Assembly (NCBI GenBank): GCA_009809945.1
Contig: WTPW01001120.1
Coordinates: 32,130 to 96,129 of the forward strand
Direction: 5' to 3'
DNA: 64,000 nt
Origin: Gigaspora margarita
Lineage: Eukaryota > Glomeromycota > Glomeromycetes > Diversisporales > Gigasporaceae
Below are positions 22,404 to 33,558 of the stretch, piece after piece. The notes below the pieces were generated by a model. The model was not told the origin of the DNA and did no database searches. It saw only the letters and a program-made list of their open reading frames with translations. The position numbers and the translations under genes are program-made. Within the stretch, counting starts at the first letter, position 1; each line of letters begins with the position of its first letter.

Positions 22404-23520
22404 TGATGGAAAGTCGTTTTGATTGGCTGATGTGGTACAACTGTAATGTCGATCGTTACACAATTATTTATATTAGTTTTAGAGTACCCCCTATATGAAA
22501 ACGTAATCGCCCATATGAAAAGTCAATGTATATGTCACCTACGATCAAATAACTTTCAGAATACATCGGTCTTTGGCCTTACTAGCGGCTGGCAAATTTA
22601 ATCAGATATAATCAGATTCCCGGGAGACTTTCACTAATGCCGCATTTTGCTATTAGTCTAATAGTATACAGCTAAGTAGGCTTGTGAAATTTTTTTTTTT
22701 TCAAGAGCGTTATAAACTTGTAATCAAGATTCCTAGGTGATTACAAGAGAGATCTAAACGATCTATAAAAGTAGTTCTGCGTAAGGCATAAGAACTACTA
22801 AGTATGAAAAAAGCGTTGGTAATTAAAATTTACTTTTTGTAATTTGTTTTTTTAAAGTGTTACTACATACTACATTATTAATTAAAATTTTCAAACCTTT
22901 ATTAGCCGTTGAAGTAGTTAAAGGTAATTGAAATTTCTAAGCGTTAGCTTTGGTAAATTTTTTTGTATTACTTTTAAAATATTTACTTCGANTAATATAA
23001 TTTTAAATTTTGTAAATTTGTAGCTATTGGGAGATTCGAACATAGACCACTGGTCCGGACCGATTAATTAGTAGCGGGAAATGAAAATATGAACCACACA
23101 AGAATGCTTCGAATAGCCAACAAAGGCATGACAAAATCATTATCGAATAATCAACGAAGGCATGACAAATAATTAGCGAATAACCAATAAAGGTAGCGAA
23201 GATAAGTTATTTATATTAATTTATTTAATAATGAGCGAATGAATTAATTTAATAATTAGAGGAATTTATTTAGTTAATCGTTAACGAAGATATTATTAAA
23301 TTATTTAATATAGAGAAAGTTTTATTCAGTTAATAATTAACGAAGATATTATTAAATTATTTAATATAAAGAAATTTATTTAGTTAATAATGAACGAAGA
23401 TATCATTAAATAGAGAAATTTTATTTATTTAATAATTTGCAAAGATATCGTAATTATGTAATAATTAAAGAAAATTTTATTTAATAATAATTTACGAAAA
23501 TATCATTAAAATATATAATA
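22404..23520. repeat. Left long terminal inverted repeat
   Basis: Outer 850 bp are complex sequence (including 'tctcccgggaatctg' when read inward from the right). The inner third is made of AT-rich units of about 55-60 bp carrying 'aacgaagatatta'. An ambiguous base N at 22992 has its counterpart at 28276 in the right arm in the same context. Confidence 0.85.
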
Positions 23521-23775
23521 ATTATTAAAATATTAATTTATTTAATTAGCGAAGATATTAATTTATGTAAATTAGCAAAGGTATTAATTTATGTAATAAT
23601 TAGCAAGGATATTAAATTCCGAAATAATTACTATAACACAATAACAGATAGTGTAATCTTATAAATTGAAAATCTCTTTTTATTAAGTGTATCAATTGCT
23701 TTGCCAATTAGTAATTCCCTTCATTATAAATAAAACACTCATGCACTTTCAATTCTCAACAATAAAATTGTCACA

Positions 23776-23826
23776 ATGAATATTCAGGATTTGTTATCCG
23801 ATGATCCACAAAGCAATGAAGACTAG
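23776..23826 (+). CDS. Short open fragment, possible 5' end of a passenger gene
   Basis: A 16-codon frame, 'MNIQDLLSDDPQSNED', then a stop. It is preceded at a sensible distance by 'cattataaataaaacactc' and a C/A-rich leader. It reads in the opposite direction to the transposase gene. It could be the start of a decayed second gene or of a spliced exon, or chance. No family recognised. Confidence 0.3.
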   Translation: MNIQDLLSDDPQSNED

Positions 23827-24092
23827 GCTATACTGATTTAGATGACCTACAAAATACAATAAAGATGTTAATATTGAAAATTCAATTTCAAATTCACAAA
23901 CACCTAAAAAATCTTATTTCCAAAAATTTTAAATCTCCTGTATGGATTAAATTCTTTAATATTAGTAATATAATTTATATATTGTATATAAATTTAAATA
24001 AAAATATTTTATTTATTAATAATAAATATAATAAAAAATAGATATTATCAAATATATGATAGATTTATAATAATTCTATATTAAAAAAAAAA

Positions 24093-26883
24093 TTACCAAG
24101 TATTTATTTTACTAATTGCATTTTGTAAAACTTTTTCAATTTTTTCTTTTTGATTAATTTCAATATTTTCAGAATCTTCTATTGAATTATTTGTATCATC
24201 ATCATCATTTTCATCATCTTCATCATCTTCTAAATCTTCTTTAGTAAGTTTATCTTTATCTTCTGCTTCTAAACNTTTTACAAATGAATTTACATTGTTC
24301 CTTATTCCTTCTTTAAAATAATTTATACAATGCTTGCATTTGAATTCTATTTGATTATAACAATTCCAATGATATCCATGACCACATATTAAAATAGTTC
24401 CATCATTATCTTGCTCAAATAGTTTATAACAATAATCACAACTATTAAAAATAGGCGGATATGTAGTATGATATCCTGCTGGTAATACTCTTTCATCTAT
24501 ATCATCCATAGTAATAAATTTAATATTTAAATCTTTTTTGTCTTTTTTTGATTTTGGTTTTGGTTTTGTCATAGATAATAAAGTATTAGTTTTTAATATT
24601 TTTTGATATTCTTCAAAAACTATTTGAAATTGTTGAAGTAAAAATAAACATGTTTTGTTGGTTAAAAAATCTAATTCAGATGGTGAATATGGATAATGTT
24701 TAGTATTCATAAATGCTTCTTTAAATGCAGAATGTTTATTAGCATCTAATAATAAATATAATAAATATAATTATTTAGTATTTATATATTTTATAATTAA
24801 TAATAATTGTTAAATTTTAAAATACCTAATAAATATGCTTGTTTTTGAATATTATTTGCATTATCTTTGCATGTTGTTGATGCTCTAATTCTGCTATGAA
24901 TATTTTCAATCCAATAATCATTAAAATTAACTAAAAAAAGCTTAATTGCTTCTTTCATAGGATGATTATTTTGTTCCCAATAAAATATATCTGATAAAAA
25001 TGCTAATGGAGCTTTGTTGTAATTTTTACGTTTCCATCTTAAAGCAAAAGTCCAAATATGAAAAATTGTTTCAAGATATTCATCAAATGATCCTGATTGA
25101 AATAATACAGCATATATATCAAGTACTGCTGGAATAATATTATCTAAAAGATCAATTATTGCTTGATATTCAGTAAATTTGCATAGAGTTCCAAATTTTT
25201 CTGTTATTAAATTTCTAATTTTAATCCATGCACTATATGCTAATTCTAAAAGTAAATTTATTCTCCATTGTCTTGGCTTTTTAGCAAATTTTTTATGTAA
25301 TCCAAATACACTATGAAATAATTTTTTAAAGAAGCTATAATAAACTAGTATAACTTGCTCTCTGCTATTAAGACTAACATGTAATGGTCCAAGAATAGGA
25401 ACAAATGAAATTACTTCAGATGGAATTTGTGCTTTTGAATTATCTTTATTCAAATGAGTAATAGCTCTTCTAATAAATAATTGTCCTGGTCAATCTGCAA
25501 TTACTGGAGCAATATGATTTTTTAAATGATTTGTTTTTTTATCATATTTAAGTATTATATTAAAATTTCTAAATAATCTTGCATAGAATGAAGAGGCTGT
25601 TTCTTAATTCCAATTAATATTGTCTCTTTCATTTTTCTTTCTTCTTTTCTTTCTGCAATAGCATCATCATAACAATGTATAGCAAGTTGATCAATACGAT
25701 CAAATTTAAAACTTTCAGATTGCTTTGTACTAGCCCATTGTATTTTACATTGTGAATAAGAAAGATCAAAAAGCCCTTGATACTTATTAATAAGTTGTTC
25801 ACAAATAATTGATGCATCAATATTTACTGGATTATGAACTGATATACCATTAAAAATTACTGGTACTGGTCCACATTGCTCAATTTTTTTGCACATACTT
25901 GTTGCTAAATGAGTTGCTCCCAATAAATTAGTATCATCTGGTCTTCTTTTTTCATGAATATTATGATAATCATCTATATTATATACACAAAGTGAATCTT
26001 TCTAATAAATAAATTAAAATTAAATATTAAAATATTTTTTAAAAATAACATATAAAAATTTTAGTTATATAGCTTTATTTTAAATATTTAACAAACTTTA
26101 CTTACATTTTTAATAAAATATTCTTCAACTTTTGATGGATGTTGTGCAGCAATTTTTTTCTTATTATTATAAACTGTTTTATTAGTAACAGAAATTCCAG
26201 CATTACTTAAAGTATTAATTGTTTCACAAGATGCTCCACATGCTGCAAGATATAATCCAAGCTCCAATTTAAATTGGTTAGCTTGCATATTATGAAGACC
26301 AGCAATTAAATAAAGAATTACTACAACTTTTTTTTTAGCATCTTCTTGTAAATTTAATGACCATTTTAATGGTATAATAATTTTACATATTTCATCAAAA
26401 AAGCCAGTTAAATCAGAATCAGATTCTTCAAGCATTTTTTTAAAATTATTAGGTTCAAGTACAAGGGCAGCTGATTCTTTTCATTGTTTATTATATATTA
26501 TAGTTGTCATTTTTTTTATTTTATCAGCAAGAGATAATAGTGGTAATGGATCTAAAAATAATTAAATTATAAATTATAAATAAAATTTTATATAATTAAA
26601 TAAAGTTTAAATATTTACCAATAAAATTATTATTTTCAATAATATTATTTAAATTAATATTATTTTGATAATTTGTTCTATAATTACTCCAAGCATTTTC
26701 AACAATTTCCATATAATGAGCATTACAAATTTGTTGATCTATTTGCAAAATATGAATATTGTTGAAGAGTTCCTGTAGCTAATGCCTTTGCAAAAGCATT
26801 ATCAGTTAAACTTCTAAACATTGTAGATTCTTTGTTACAATTATGAATAGAACAAGGTCCTTGGTTAGTTTTTTGTTTAGGCA
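24093..26883 (-). pseudogene. Transposase-like gene, four exons, C-terminal RING-like domain
   Basis: Proposed exons on the minus strand: 26883-26619, 26551-26106, 26001-24826, 24745-24093, with GT-AG introns of 67, 104 and 80 bp. The start is 'MPKQKTNQGPCSIHNCNKES'. Internal landmarks are 'NIDDYHNIHEKRRPD', 'PVPVIFNGISVHNPVNIDA', 'FVPILGPLHVSLNSRE' and 'IFHIWTFALRWKRKNYNKAP'. The last exon has C-x2-C...C-x-H-x2-H-x2-C...C-x2-C spacing ('CDYCYKLF', 'CGHGYHWNC', 'CKHC'), a RING-like zinc site, then an acidic Asp/Glu tail. Location inside inverted repeats suggests a transposase; a DDE triad could not be fixed. At least four lesions are seen (two frame breaks, two in-frame TGA), so this copy looks dead. 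Confidence 0.7.
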
Positions 26884-27031
26884 TAATGATAATAAAAATT
26901 TTGAAATAAAATTTGGTAATTAAAATTTTGTAAAAAAAATTTAAATTTAATAATTTTAAAAATAATTTATTAATATAATTCAGAATAACCTTTATATACT
27001 TGTATATAATATTAATAAATAATGACATATA

Positions 27032-27395
27032 CCATATAGACTTGAAATAATGCTCACGGATGTTATTTTGAAATTCAAATCTCTCTAAAATACCATGCGC
27101 GTCCTAAATTAACGCGCACCCATTTAGAGTATCCAGGGTACTGCAGTGCATAATTCTGCTCACGCCAAAAATAATTTTTAATATTGTTCTTATAAGAAAC
27201 AGGTGATTTAAATCATTTTTAAAATCAAATTACAATGTAAAAAAATTTAAGCACTGCAGTACCCTGGACACTCTATACCCATTAATCAGAATCTCTAAAA
27301 ATCAGCCCTTATTTTCGAAATAACACACATGGGCGTACTCGAAATAACACGCAATTATTTAATGCGCAGGTGGGTGTTATTTTGGGTCTATATGG
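27032..27395. mobile_element. MITE, GAAATAACG family, copy 3 (nested)
   Basis: Ends 'ccatatagacttgaaataat' and, from the right on the other strand, 'ccatatagacccaaaataac', flanked by TA at 27030-27031 and 27396-27397. The interior carries the family's repeated 'gaaataac(a/g)c' motif. It lies inside the long-TIR transposon and contains a further MITE at 27127-27273. Confidence 0.85.
27127..27273. mobile_element. Small MITE nested inside another MITE (TA target)
   Basis: 147 bp. The ends are 'gagtatccagggtactgcag' and, from the right on the other strand, 'gagtgtccagggtactgcag'. TA flanks it at 27125-27126 and 27274-27275. This is the innermost of three nested insertions. Confidence 0.88.
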
Positions 27396-27618
27396 TATGT
27401 TCATTCTCCGAATATTCATCAGCAAAACTCATATTTGAAATTTCACTAAAGATTTATTGAATATTAATAAAATAGAGTTGTTGATTTATTTGGCCAATTT
27501 TTATCAGATGTCTCAAAATTATAATAATAGCTGTAATTCATTATTGTCCCGATTTTTCAGCTAGTTCAATTAAGTTTATTATTTCTCCAGAAATAGCGTT
27601 TAACTATGGCCAATTTGA

Positions 27619-27804
27619 TGTTATAGAGAATGTTGTAAATTCTATAAACATTTTAAAGAAAAGCGCACATCTATTCAAACTAAGCCTACAGAAAAGCAAC
27701 AAATATTGCAAAATATTCCCGAATTAGTTGCAGCAATATCTAATATTAACCCACTTATAAAAATCACCGAAAGTCTATCATCAATAAATAAATTAATATT
27801 TTAG
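27619..27804 (+). CDS. Open fragment, possible 3' end of a passenger gene
   Basis: A 61-codon open stretch without ATG, ending at a TAG. Composition is protein-like ('TKPTEKQQILQNIPEL', 'ISNINPLIKITESLSS'). It has the same sense as the short frame at 23776 and lies just inside the right inverted repeat. It may be an exon or the tail of a decayed gene carried by the transposon. No family recognised. Confidence 0.3.
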   Translation, partial: CYRECCKFYKHFKEKRTSIQTKPTEKQQILQNIPELVAAISNINPLIKITESLSSINKLIF

Positions 27805-28881
27805 TAATTATTACAGATATCTTCGTAAATTCTCATATAAATAAAATTTCTCAAATTATTACATAATTACGATATCTTCGCAAATTATTTAATAAATAAA
27901 ATTTTCTCTATATTAAATAATTTAATGATATCTTCGTTAATTATTAATTAAATAAATTTTCTCTATATTAAATAATTTAATAATATCTTCGTTAACAATT
28001 AACTAAATAAAATTCCTCTAATTATTAAATTAATTCATTCGCTCATTATTAAATAAATTAATATAAATAACATATCTTCGCTACCTTTATTGGTTATTCG
28101 TGTCATGCCTTCGTTGATTATTCGATAATGATTTTGCCGTGCCTTTGTTGGCTATTCGAAGCATTCTTGTGTGGTTCATATTTTCATTTCCCGCTACTAA
28201 TTAATCGGTCCGGACCAGTGGTCTATGTTCGAATCTCCCAATAGCTACAAATTTACAAAATTTAAAATTATATTANTCGAAGTAAATATTTTAAAAGTAA
28301 TACAAAAAAATTTACCAAAGCTAACGCTTAGAAATTTCAATTACCTTTAACTACTTCAACGGCTAATAAAGGTTTGAAAATTTTAATTAATAATGTAGTA
28401 TGTAGTAACACTTTAAAAAAACAAATTACAAGAAGTAAATTTTAATTACCAACGCTTTTTTCATGCTTAGTAGTTCTTATGCCTTACGCAGAACTACTTT
28501 TTATAGATCGTTTAGATCTCTCTTGTAATCACCTAGGAATCTTGATTACAAGTTTATAACGCTCTTGAAAAAAAAAAACTCCAAAGAAAAAAAATTTCAC
28601 GAGCCTACTTTGCTATATACTATTAGACTAATAGCAAAAATGCGGCATTAGTGAAAGTCTCCCGGGAATCTGATTATATCTGATTAAATTTGCCAGCCGC
28701 TAGTAAGGCCAAAGACCGATGTATTCTGAAAGTTATTTGATCGTAGGTGACATATACATCGACTTTTCATATGGGCGATTACGTTTTCATATAGGGGGTA
28801 CTCTAAAACTAATATAAATAATTGTGTAACGATCGACATTACAGTTGTACCACATCAGCCAATCAAAACGACTTTCCATCA
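27800..28881. repeat. Right long terminal inverted repeat
   Basis: Inverse of 22404-23520 with small indels. Its inner boundary is blurred by the AT-rich 55-60-bp subrepeats. Confidence 0.85.
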
Positions 28882-29188
28882 CTATAAATAATCATGCGTA
28901 ATCTAATCAGTAGTCGATCAATCTAAATTTGTACCGCGTACGTTCGTTAAATGTTTATTATAAGTTGACGCGACGGACATTAATTTTTATATGTGATATA
29001 AACTTATGTTTTTTATTATGAAAATTATTTGTCGGTCCGCACTCGTGGCGCGTAATTACAAGACTATTTTGATCAATAAACCGGTTATTTGATTAGTAAT
29101 GCAGTAACACAGACCACTAGACTTACCGATTCCTATTGATGTACTGTACATACGTACGTACGTATACAAGTTTAAAATAATTACAGTA

Positions 29189-29676
29189 TGGTGCAGGACA
29201 TCTAGTCATTTCATAGTGCTGAAATTTGAAATCTGTACATGAATATATATAGTAGCGCTGAACTTTTAAATTTATATGTATAATAGTGCTGAATTTTTAA
29301 AATTTATACAATGATTTAATAAAGCTTAAATTTTAAAGAGAGTGCGAATAAAAAAAAAAAAGAGAAAAAAAAATAATATATATACATTAATTGAATTTTA
29401 TTAATAATTATATATATATATACAAGTGCTGAATTTTAGAAAATATATAATATAATAGAGTACTGAATTTTTAAATTTAATATAAAATTAAAGAGTTTTA
29501 AATAAAATCACTTTTAATAAAAGTTTTTTTTATAAAAAAAACTCTCTATATCTATATTCTTTATGTTTCAAAAAATATTATTTATAGAAAGATTTTTATA
29601 AAATATTATTAGTTAAAAAGTTATTAAATTTTAGTGCAAGCAATTATTTTGTGATTTGATTAGATGTTCTGCACTA
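29189..29676. mobile_element. MITE in the upstream flank of unit B (TA target)
   Basis: 488 bp with ends 'tggtgcaggacatct' and, from the right on the other strand, 'tagtgcagaacatct'. TA flanks it at 29187-29188 and 29677-29678. Unit A lacks it: there 'aaataatta' runs directly into 'taatagccag' at about 19660. The interior is AT-rich with iterated 'gtgctgaattttaaa'. Confidence 0.8.
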
Positions 29677-30125
29677 TATATATTTTCACAATTCAGTCAA
29701 TAATAAATACAGAACTATGTTGCACTTACTAATAGCCAGTTATTTTGAATATAATTGTATCTATTGCATATTATAGAAATTAGAAGATTAATTTCATGAA
29801 TTGTTATATCCATAAAAGCACTTAAAAAAAAATTGTGTCTAGAAAAAACTCTTGAACCAATTAGGTTTTTTTTAAATTAAAATTTTTTTTAAAAAAATAT
29901 ATGAAATTTTACAACAAATATGAAAAAAAACTAATATGTAGTAAATTTATTCTCAAATAAAATAAACAAATCAAAAATTTTAAAATTTTATATTTTGTAT
30001 AAATCATTAAAAATTTTATAGTAGCATAAAAATGCATTCTTATAATTAATATAAAGTAAAAAAGGTTATGATGGTGTTATAATACTATTTTAAACACTCT
30101 ATAGCTAGCATAAAGGTACAAAGGT

Positions 30126-30854
30126 GGTCAACAGTATCTAAATTCTTTTAACTTACACAAAAATAATGAATCAAACGTATGTTTAAAATTCTTGTTAAAT
30201 TAAGATAAATATCTATATAATTAAAGTATTTAAATTTTCATTTTTAGAATGCGTATATAATATATGATAATTCATTACCAATCTGGATAAGAGCACTAGT
30301 TCTATATTTGAATTGGAATAAAACAAATATATAAACAATATATTATCAAATCTGATTCTGGCCTGTATATATAAATTTTTATATGATTTTAAGATCTTTT
30401 TAATTATATCTTCTTATCTACTAGTTTGATTTTAATAATTTTTCACTAGTAGAACTATAAAAACTTGCTTTACAGTTTTATTTAGAGCAAAAATAATTAT
30501 TTGTGAAAAGATTTCATGAGAACGTCTTGTAATGGAATAAAAATATGTATACTTGATCAAGCGGAATTTTATATTCGTCCACAAATTTGTATAAATCTCT
30601 CTGTCTAATCTATCCAAAATTTCTCTCAATGTCTAGACATAATCATTTATTGAAATATAATTAGTGGAATGTCAATTGATTAATGTATTAATAAATAGTA
30701 CAAAAATATGAATCTATTCAGTACATTGTCGTTACTTGATTCTTGGTTGTTCAATACACGATCTATCATAACCACCGATTTGGTTTCACCCCAAAATTAG
30801 CCGATCATGATCGAGAATTATTTGCTATTAAAATTTATTACAAAGTGAGTTTTG
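30126..30854. other. AT-rich spacer between the F-box duplication and the hAT element
   Basis: No gene, repeat or terminal structure recognised. The 65-codon frame at 30432-30629 has no domain. Confidence 0.5.
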
Positions 30855-31216
30855 ACAACAACTAGTGATGGGCCACGCGCGGGATCTGCGTGTGATCCTG
30901 CGCGGGATCCTGCGTGGGATGCGCGGGATTCAAAAGTCCGCGCACGGGATTTTTAATATAAGATTATTTGGCCTGCATTAGCATATCATCTAGCCCGCAT
31001 TAACAAATTATCCGGCCAGCTTTAACATAAGTGGGCCAATGACTAATTAGTATTTGATGTACATATGCACGCGTTAACTTTTTATTTGTCACTCGATCAT
31101 CTGGTTACATTGAAAAACAACTACGGAAAACACTATATAGGATCTCGCCTCGCTGCTCGCGTGGTCCACAGTCGGTCCTAGTATCGCTAAACTGGCCTTA
31201 TGATTATGTCTTTTTC

Positions 31217-31336
31217 TTCGATATCTGAACTGAATAGTCCGGGCTATCGAAGCACTTATTTCGATATCCGAGTTGTTCACCTGGGCTATCGAAGCACTTA
31301 TTTCCGATATCTGGGTTGTTCACCCGGCTATCGGTC
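31217..31336. repeat. Minisatellite within the terminal spacer of fossil 1
   Basis: About two and a half copies of a unit of roughly 50 bp containing 'gggctatcgaagcactt' and 'gatatc(c/t)gagttgttcac'. It lies between the outer short repeat and the inner long repeat, the same place where fossil 2 carries its own unrelated minisatellite. Confidence 0.75.
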
Positions 31337-31868
31337 ATCCTTATAACTCATAAACACTCCAACAGACTAAATATTTCACTCAGTGGAGGGAGGGTGGGCG
31401 TTAATGACTAAGCTGGACTTGTGTCGAGCTAGTAGCAAAAACAAAAGAGGACGAACAAATTTCTATTCACCTCCTCTTAAATAACCATTCACTATGACCT
31501 TATCCTTAAACAACACTCAATGCATAATACATCATACTTACGAAATTGCCATTGTTACCCCTTAACTTAACACTCTTATTTACCGAACAATGCAGCACAT
31601 TAATCAATTACTTATGATCATCACTAAATCGATCAAATTGATACTTACCACAAATACCTCGATGGTATGGGTGTGGGTCATGATCTCGTGACAAATGGAT
31701 GCCACGTGACTTTATTCACGGCATCTTCATTTGTCACTCGATCATCTGGTTACATTGAAAAACAACAACGGAAAACACTATATGGGATCATCAAGAGAAT
31801 CGAATTGCATCCTCTTTCTATATACATGTAATTCATAATACTTGGTTGGGTACTTTAATATATGAATC

Positions 31869-32627
31869 TCAAAAACCCATCCTAACTGAGGCCCTTTCCT
31901 TCGTAGTTTCCACTGCCCTCAAATATAGCATAACCGCTTTCGAATCCCAACCACCAATGGTCCTTATCTGTGTTAACGATATCCCTTCTCTCATAGCTGC
32001 TGTAGCCCAACCTATTCTTAAACTGTGAGATGTAAAACGACCTCTAACTTTTGCATGTTCAGTCATACACTTTATCAGTGTTGAAATTGCCGCCACTGAC
32101 ATTTCCCCATCCTTGTTTGCCAAAAATAAGGGTGCATTATCTGTTGTTTGTGGCCTAACTCTCAAATATTTTTCCAATAACCTTATCAGGCAAAATCTAC
32201 TATCCGTAGGTTCAACTGGTACAAACCTACTATTCGCGAAAGGGTCATTCTTAGCCTTCTTAATTCTCAACCACACTAAACCTGACCTTTTCTCTACATC
32301 TTGTAATCTCAGCTTACACAACTCTCCCGGTCTCCTCATAGTGCGAAACCCTATTGCCACCAGAGCCAGATCTCTACACCACATAATTGGGTCCACTTTC
32401 TCAGGGGGATCATCATGGTAACGTTTCAGAGCCTCCAAAGGGAATGGGTCCCATGGCCACCCTGTATCATGGTCTTGAGCTCTCAACAACTTGATGCCTC
32501 TAACCACCTCCCTTATCCTAAAATCGTCTATAGGGTTATTTAACCCTTTCTCTTTATGCATCCTACCTATTGCCCCAAGATACTCATATACTTGTGCTGA
32601 CATGCCTGCCAGCTCTAACCACCCCAA
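31869..32627 (-). CDS. Tyrosine recombinase part of fossil 1
   Basis: An open frame of 252 residues matching the catalytic half of phage-integrase-type tyrosine recombinases. It has the first Arg block ('TMRRPGELCKLRLQDV'), the H-x-x-R block ('TSHSLRIGWATAAM') and the Tyr block ('GGWDSKAVMLYLR'). In this order of retroelements the enzyme integrates a circular cDNA. This is the best-preserved part of the fossil. Confidence 0.88.
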   Translation of the reverse strand: MGWLELAGMSAQVYEYLGAIGRMHKEKGLNNPIDDFRIREVVRGIKLLRAQDHDTGWPWDPFPLEALKRYHDDPPEKVDPIMWCRDLALVAIGFRTMRRPGELCKLRLQDVEKRSGLVWLRIKKAKNDPFANSRFVPVEPTDSRFCLIRLLEKYLRVRPQTTDNAPLFLANKDGEMSVAAISTLIKCMTEHAKVRGRFTSHSLRIGWATAAMREGISLTQIRTIGGWDSKAVMLYLRAVETTKERASVRMGF

Positions 32628-33222
32628 AAATGCCTTAACTGTATCATACTAGCTGGACAGACTGACTCTTTCATCCAACTACAAAAACGCTCAAACAATT
32701 GCTGTGCTTTAACCAACCTTTTTCTATAACTTCTATTGATCGCACAATATGCTAAATCATTTGCTCATTTAATCAAAACTTCTCCCATTCTATTCTCGCC
32801 GCTAATAGTTTCCAAGCCAGATTTCTACATGGTTCTCTCTGTTCTGATGGTCCCGGAGTAATGATCTCTTCTGCTGGTGGTAGTTCCACTACTTCCTTGG
32901 GCGCCTCGAGGAACATCGGCTACCACGGAGCCGAGACCCATGCTGGAAGAATCAGCAACACCCAAGCCCTGCATTCCTGACTGTGTGTTAATACTCGATG
33001 TACCAGGCCAAAGGGATGCATGCATAATTTTTTTCCTGAGCCCAATCCTATGTAAAGCAATCGACTACTTCAGAATTTGAACAAAAATAGTAACTGTTGA
33101 AGCATCTCGTTTTGGTATTCAAATGATTCGAAATCGATCTATTGATACTGGACCCCAATTGGTCTCCAACTCTCTGAACACCTGATTGCTCAATTGCCAG
33201 TCTCCCGAGCCCCATACTCTGG

Positions 33223-33558
33223 TTAAATAATCAGCTGGATTCTCTTTGCTTGGAACCCACCTGACTTCGAAGATCCAGACATCGTTTTCTGCGCAAAACT
33301 CCCACAGGAACCTTGCAATGTCTTTCTGTCACGGACAGCTTTCCCATATACCACTGTTCTCAATACCGTTTTGCTGTCTATGAATAGTGTTACCCAAGAA
33401 TGCTTTAACAGGCTCACAAATGACTCCAATGCTTTCATTGCTGCCAAACTTTCTAACTGTGCTATCTCTGAAGAACTGAACGGTTTCGGCCAATTGCCAG
33501 CAGCCTTGTGTTGCATATATATTCTGCACCATCCTATCGTTGACGCATCTATAAACAC
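33223..33558 (-). CDS. RNase H part of fossil 1
   Basis: RNase H-like fold signals: 'FIDASTIGW', an 'AQLESLAAMKAL' helix and 'VTLFIDSKTVL'. It lies between the RT and recombinase parts, as expected for the family. Confidence 0.7.
   Translation of the reverse strand: MFIDASTIGWCRIYMQHKAAGNWPKPFSSSEIAQLESLAAMKALESFVSLLKHSWVTLFIDSKTVLRTVVYGKAVRDRKTLQGSCGSFAQKTMSGSSKSGGFQAKRIQLII

Larger units (their letters stand above)
22404..28881 (-). mobile_element. 6.5-kb DNA transposon with ~1.1-kb terminal inverted repeats
   Basis: The ends read 'tgatggaaagtcgttttgat' and, from the right on the other strand, the same. The inverted match runs inward about 1.1 kb on each side with few differences. Flanking DNA on both sides matches the upstream region of F-box unit A, so the element is an insertion. 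The interior holds one spliced gene on the minus strand (24093-26883), two open fragments on the plus strand, and a nested MITE pair. No DNA polymerase B, capsid or integrase gene is present. No target duplication is evident. The superfamily cannot be assigned by eye. Confidence 0.88.
20031..30125. repeat. Tandem duplication, unit B (F-box locus, interrupted)
   Basis: Second copy of the duplicated segment. It is enlarged from about 4 kb to about 10 kb by the long-TIR transposon (22404-28881) and a MITE (29189-29676). Without those, its order of blocks equals that of unit A. Confidence 0.85.

Noticed and set aside
28198-28252. tRNA-like 3' half ('gttcgaatctccc') in the inverted repeat
   Set aside because: It resembles a B box, but the T-stem does not pair and no acceptor, D-arm or A box fits, so it is not called as a tRNA or SINE.
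22404-28881. Polinton-like interpretation of the element with long inverted repeats
   Set aside because: It is too short, and no DNA polymerase B, capsid, ATPase, protease or retroviral-type integrase is seen; the single gene looks transposase-like.
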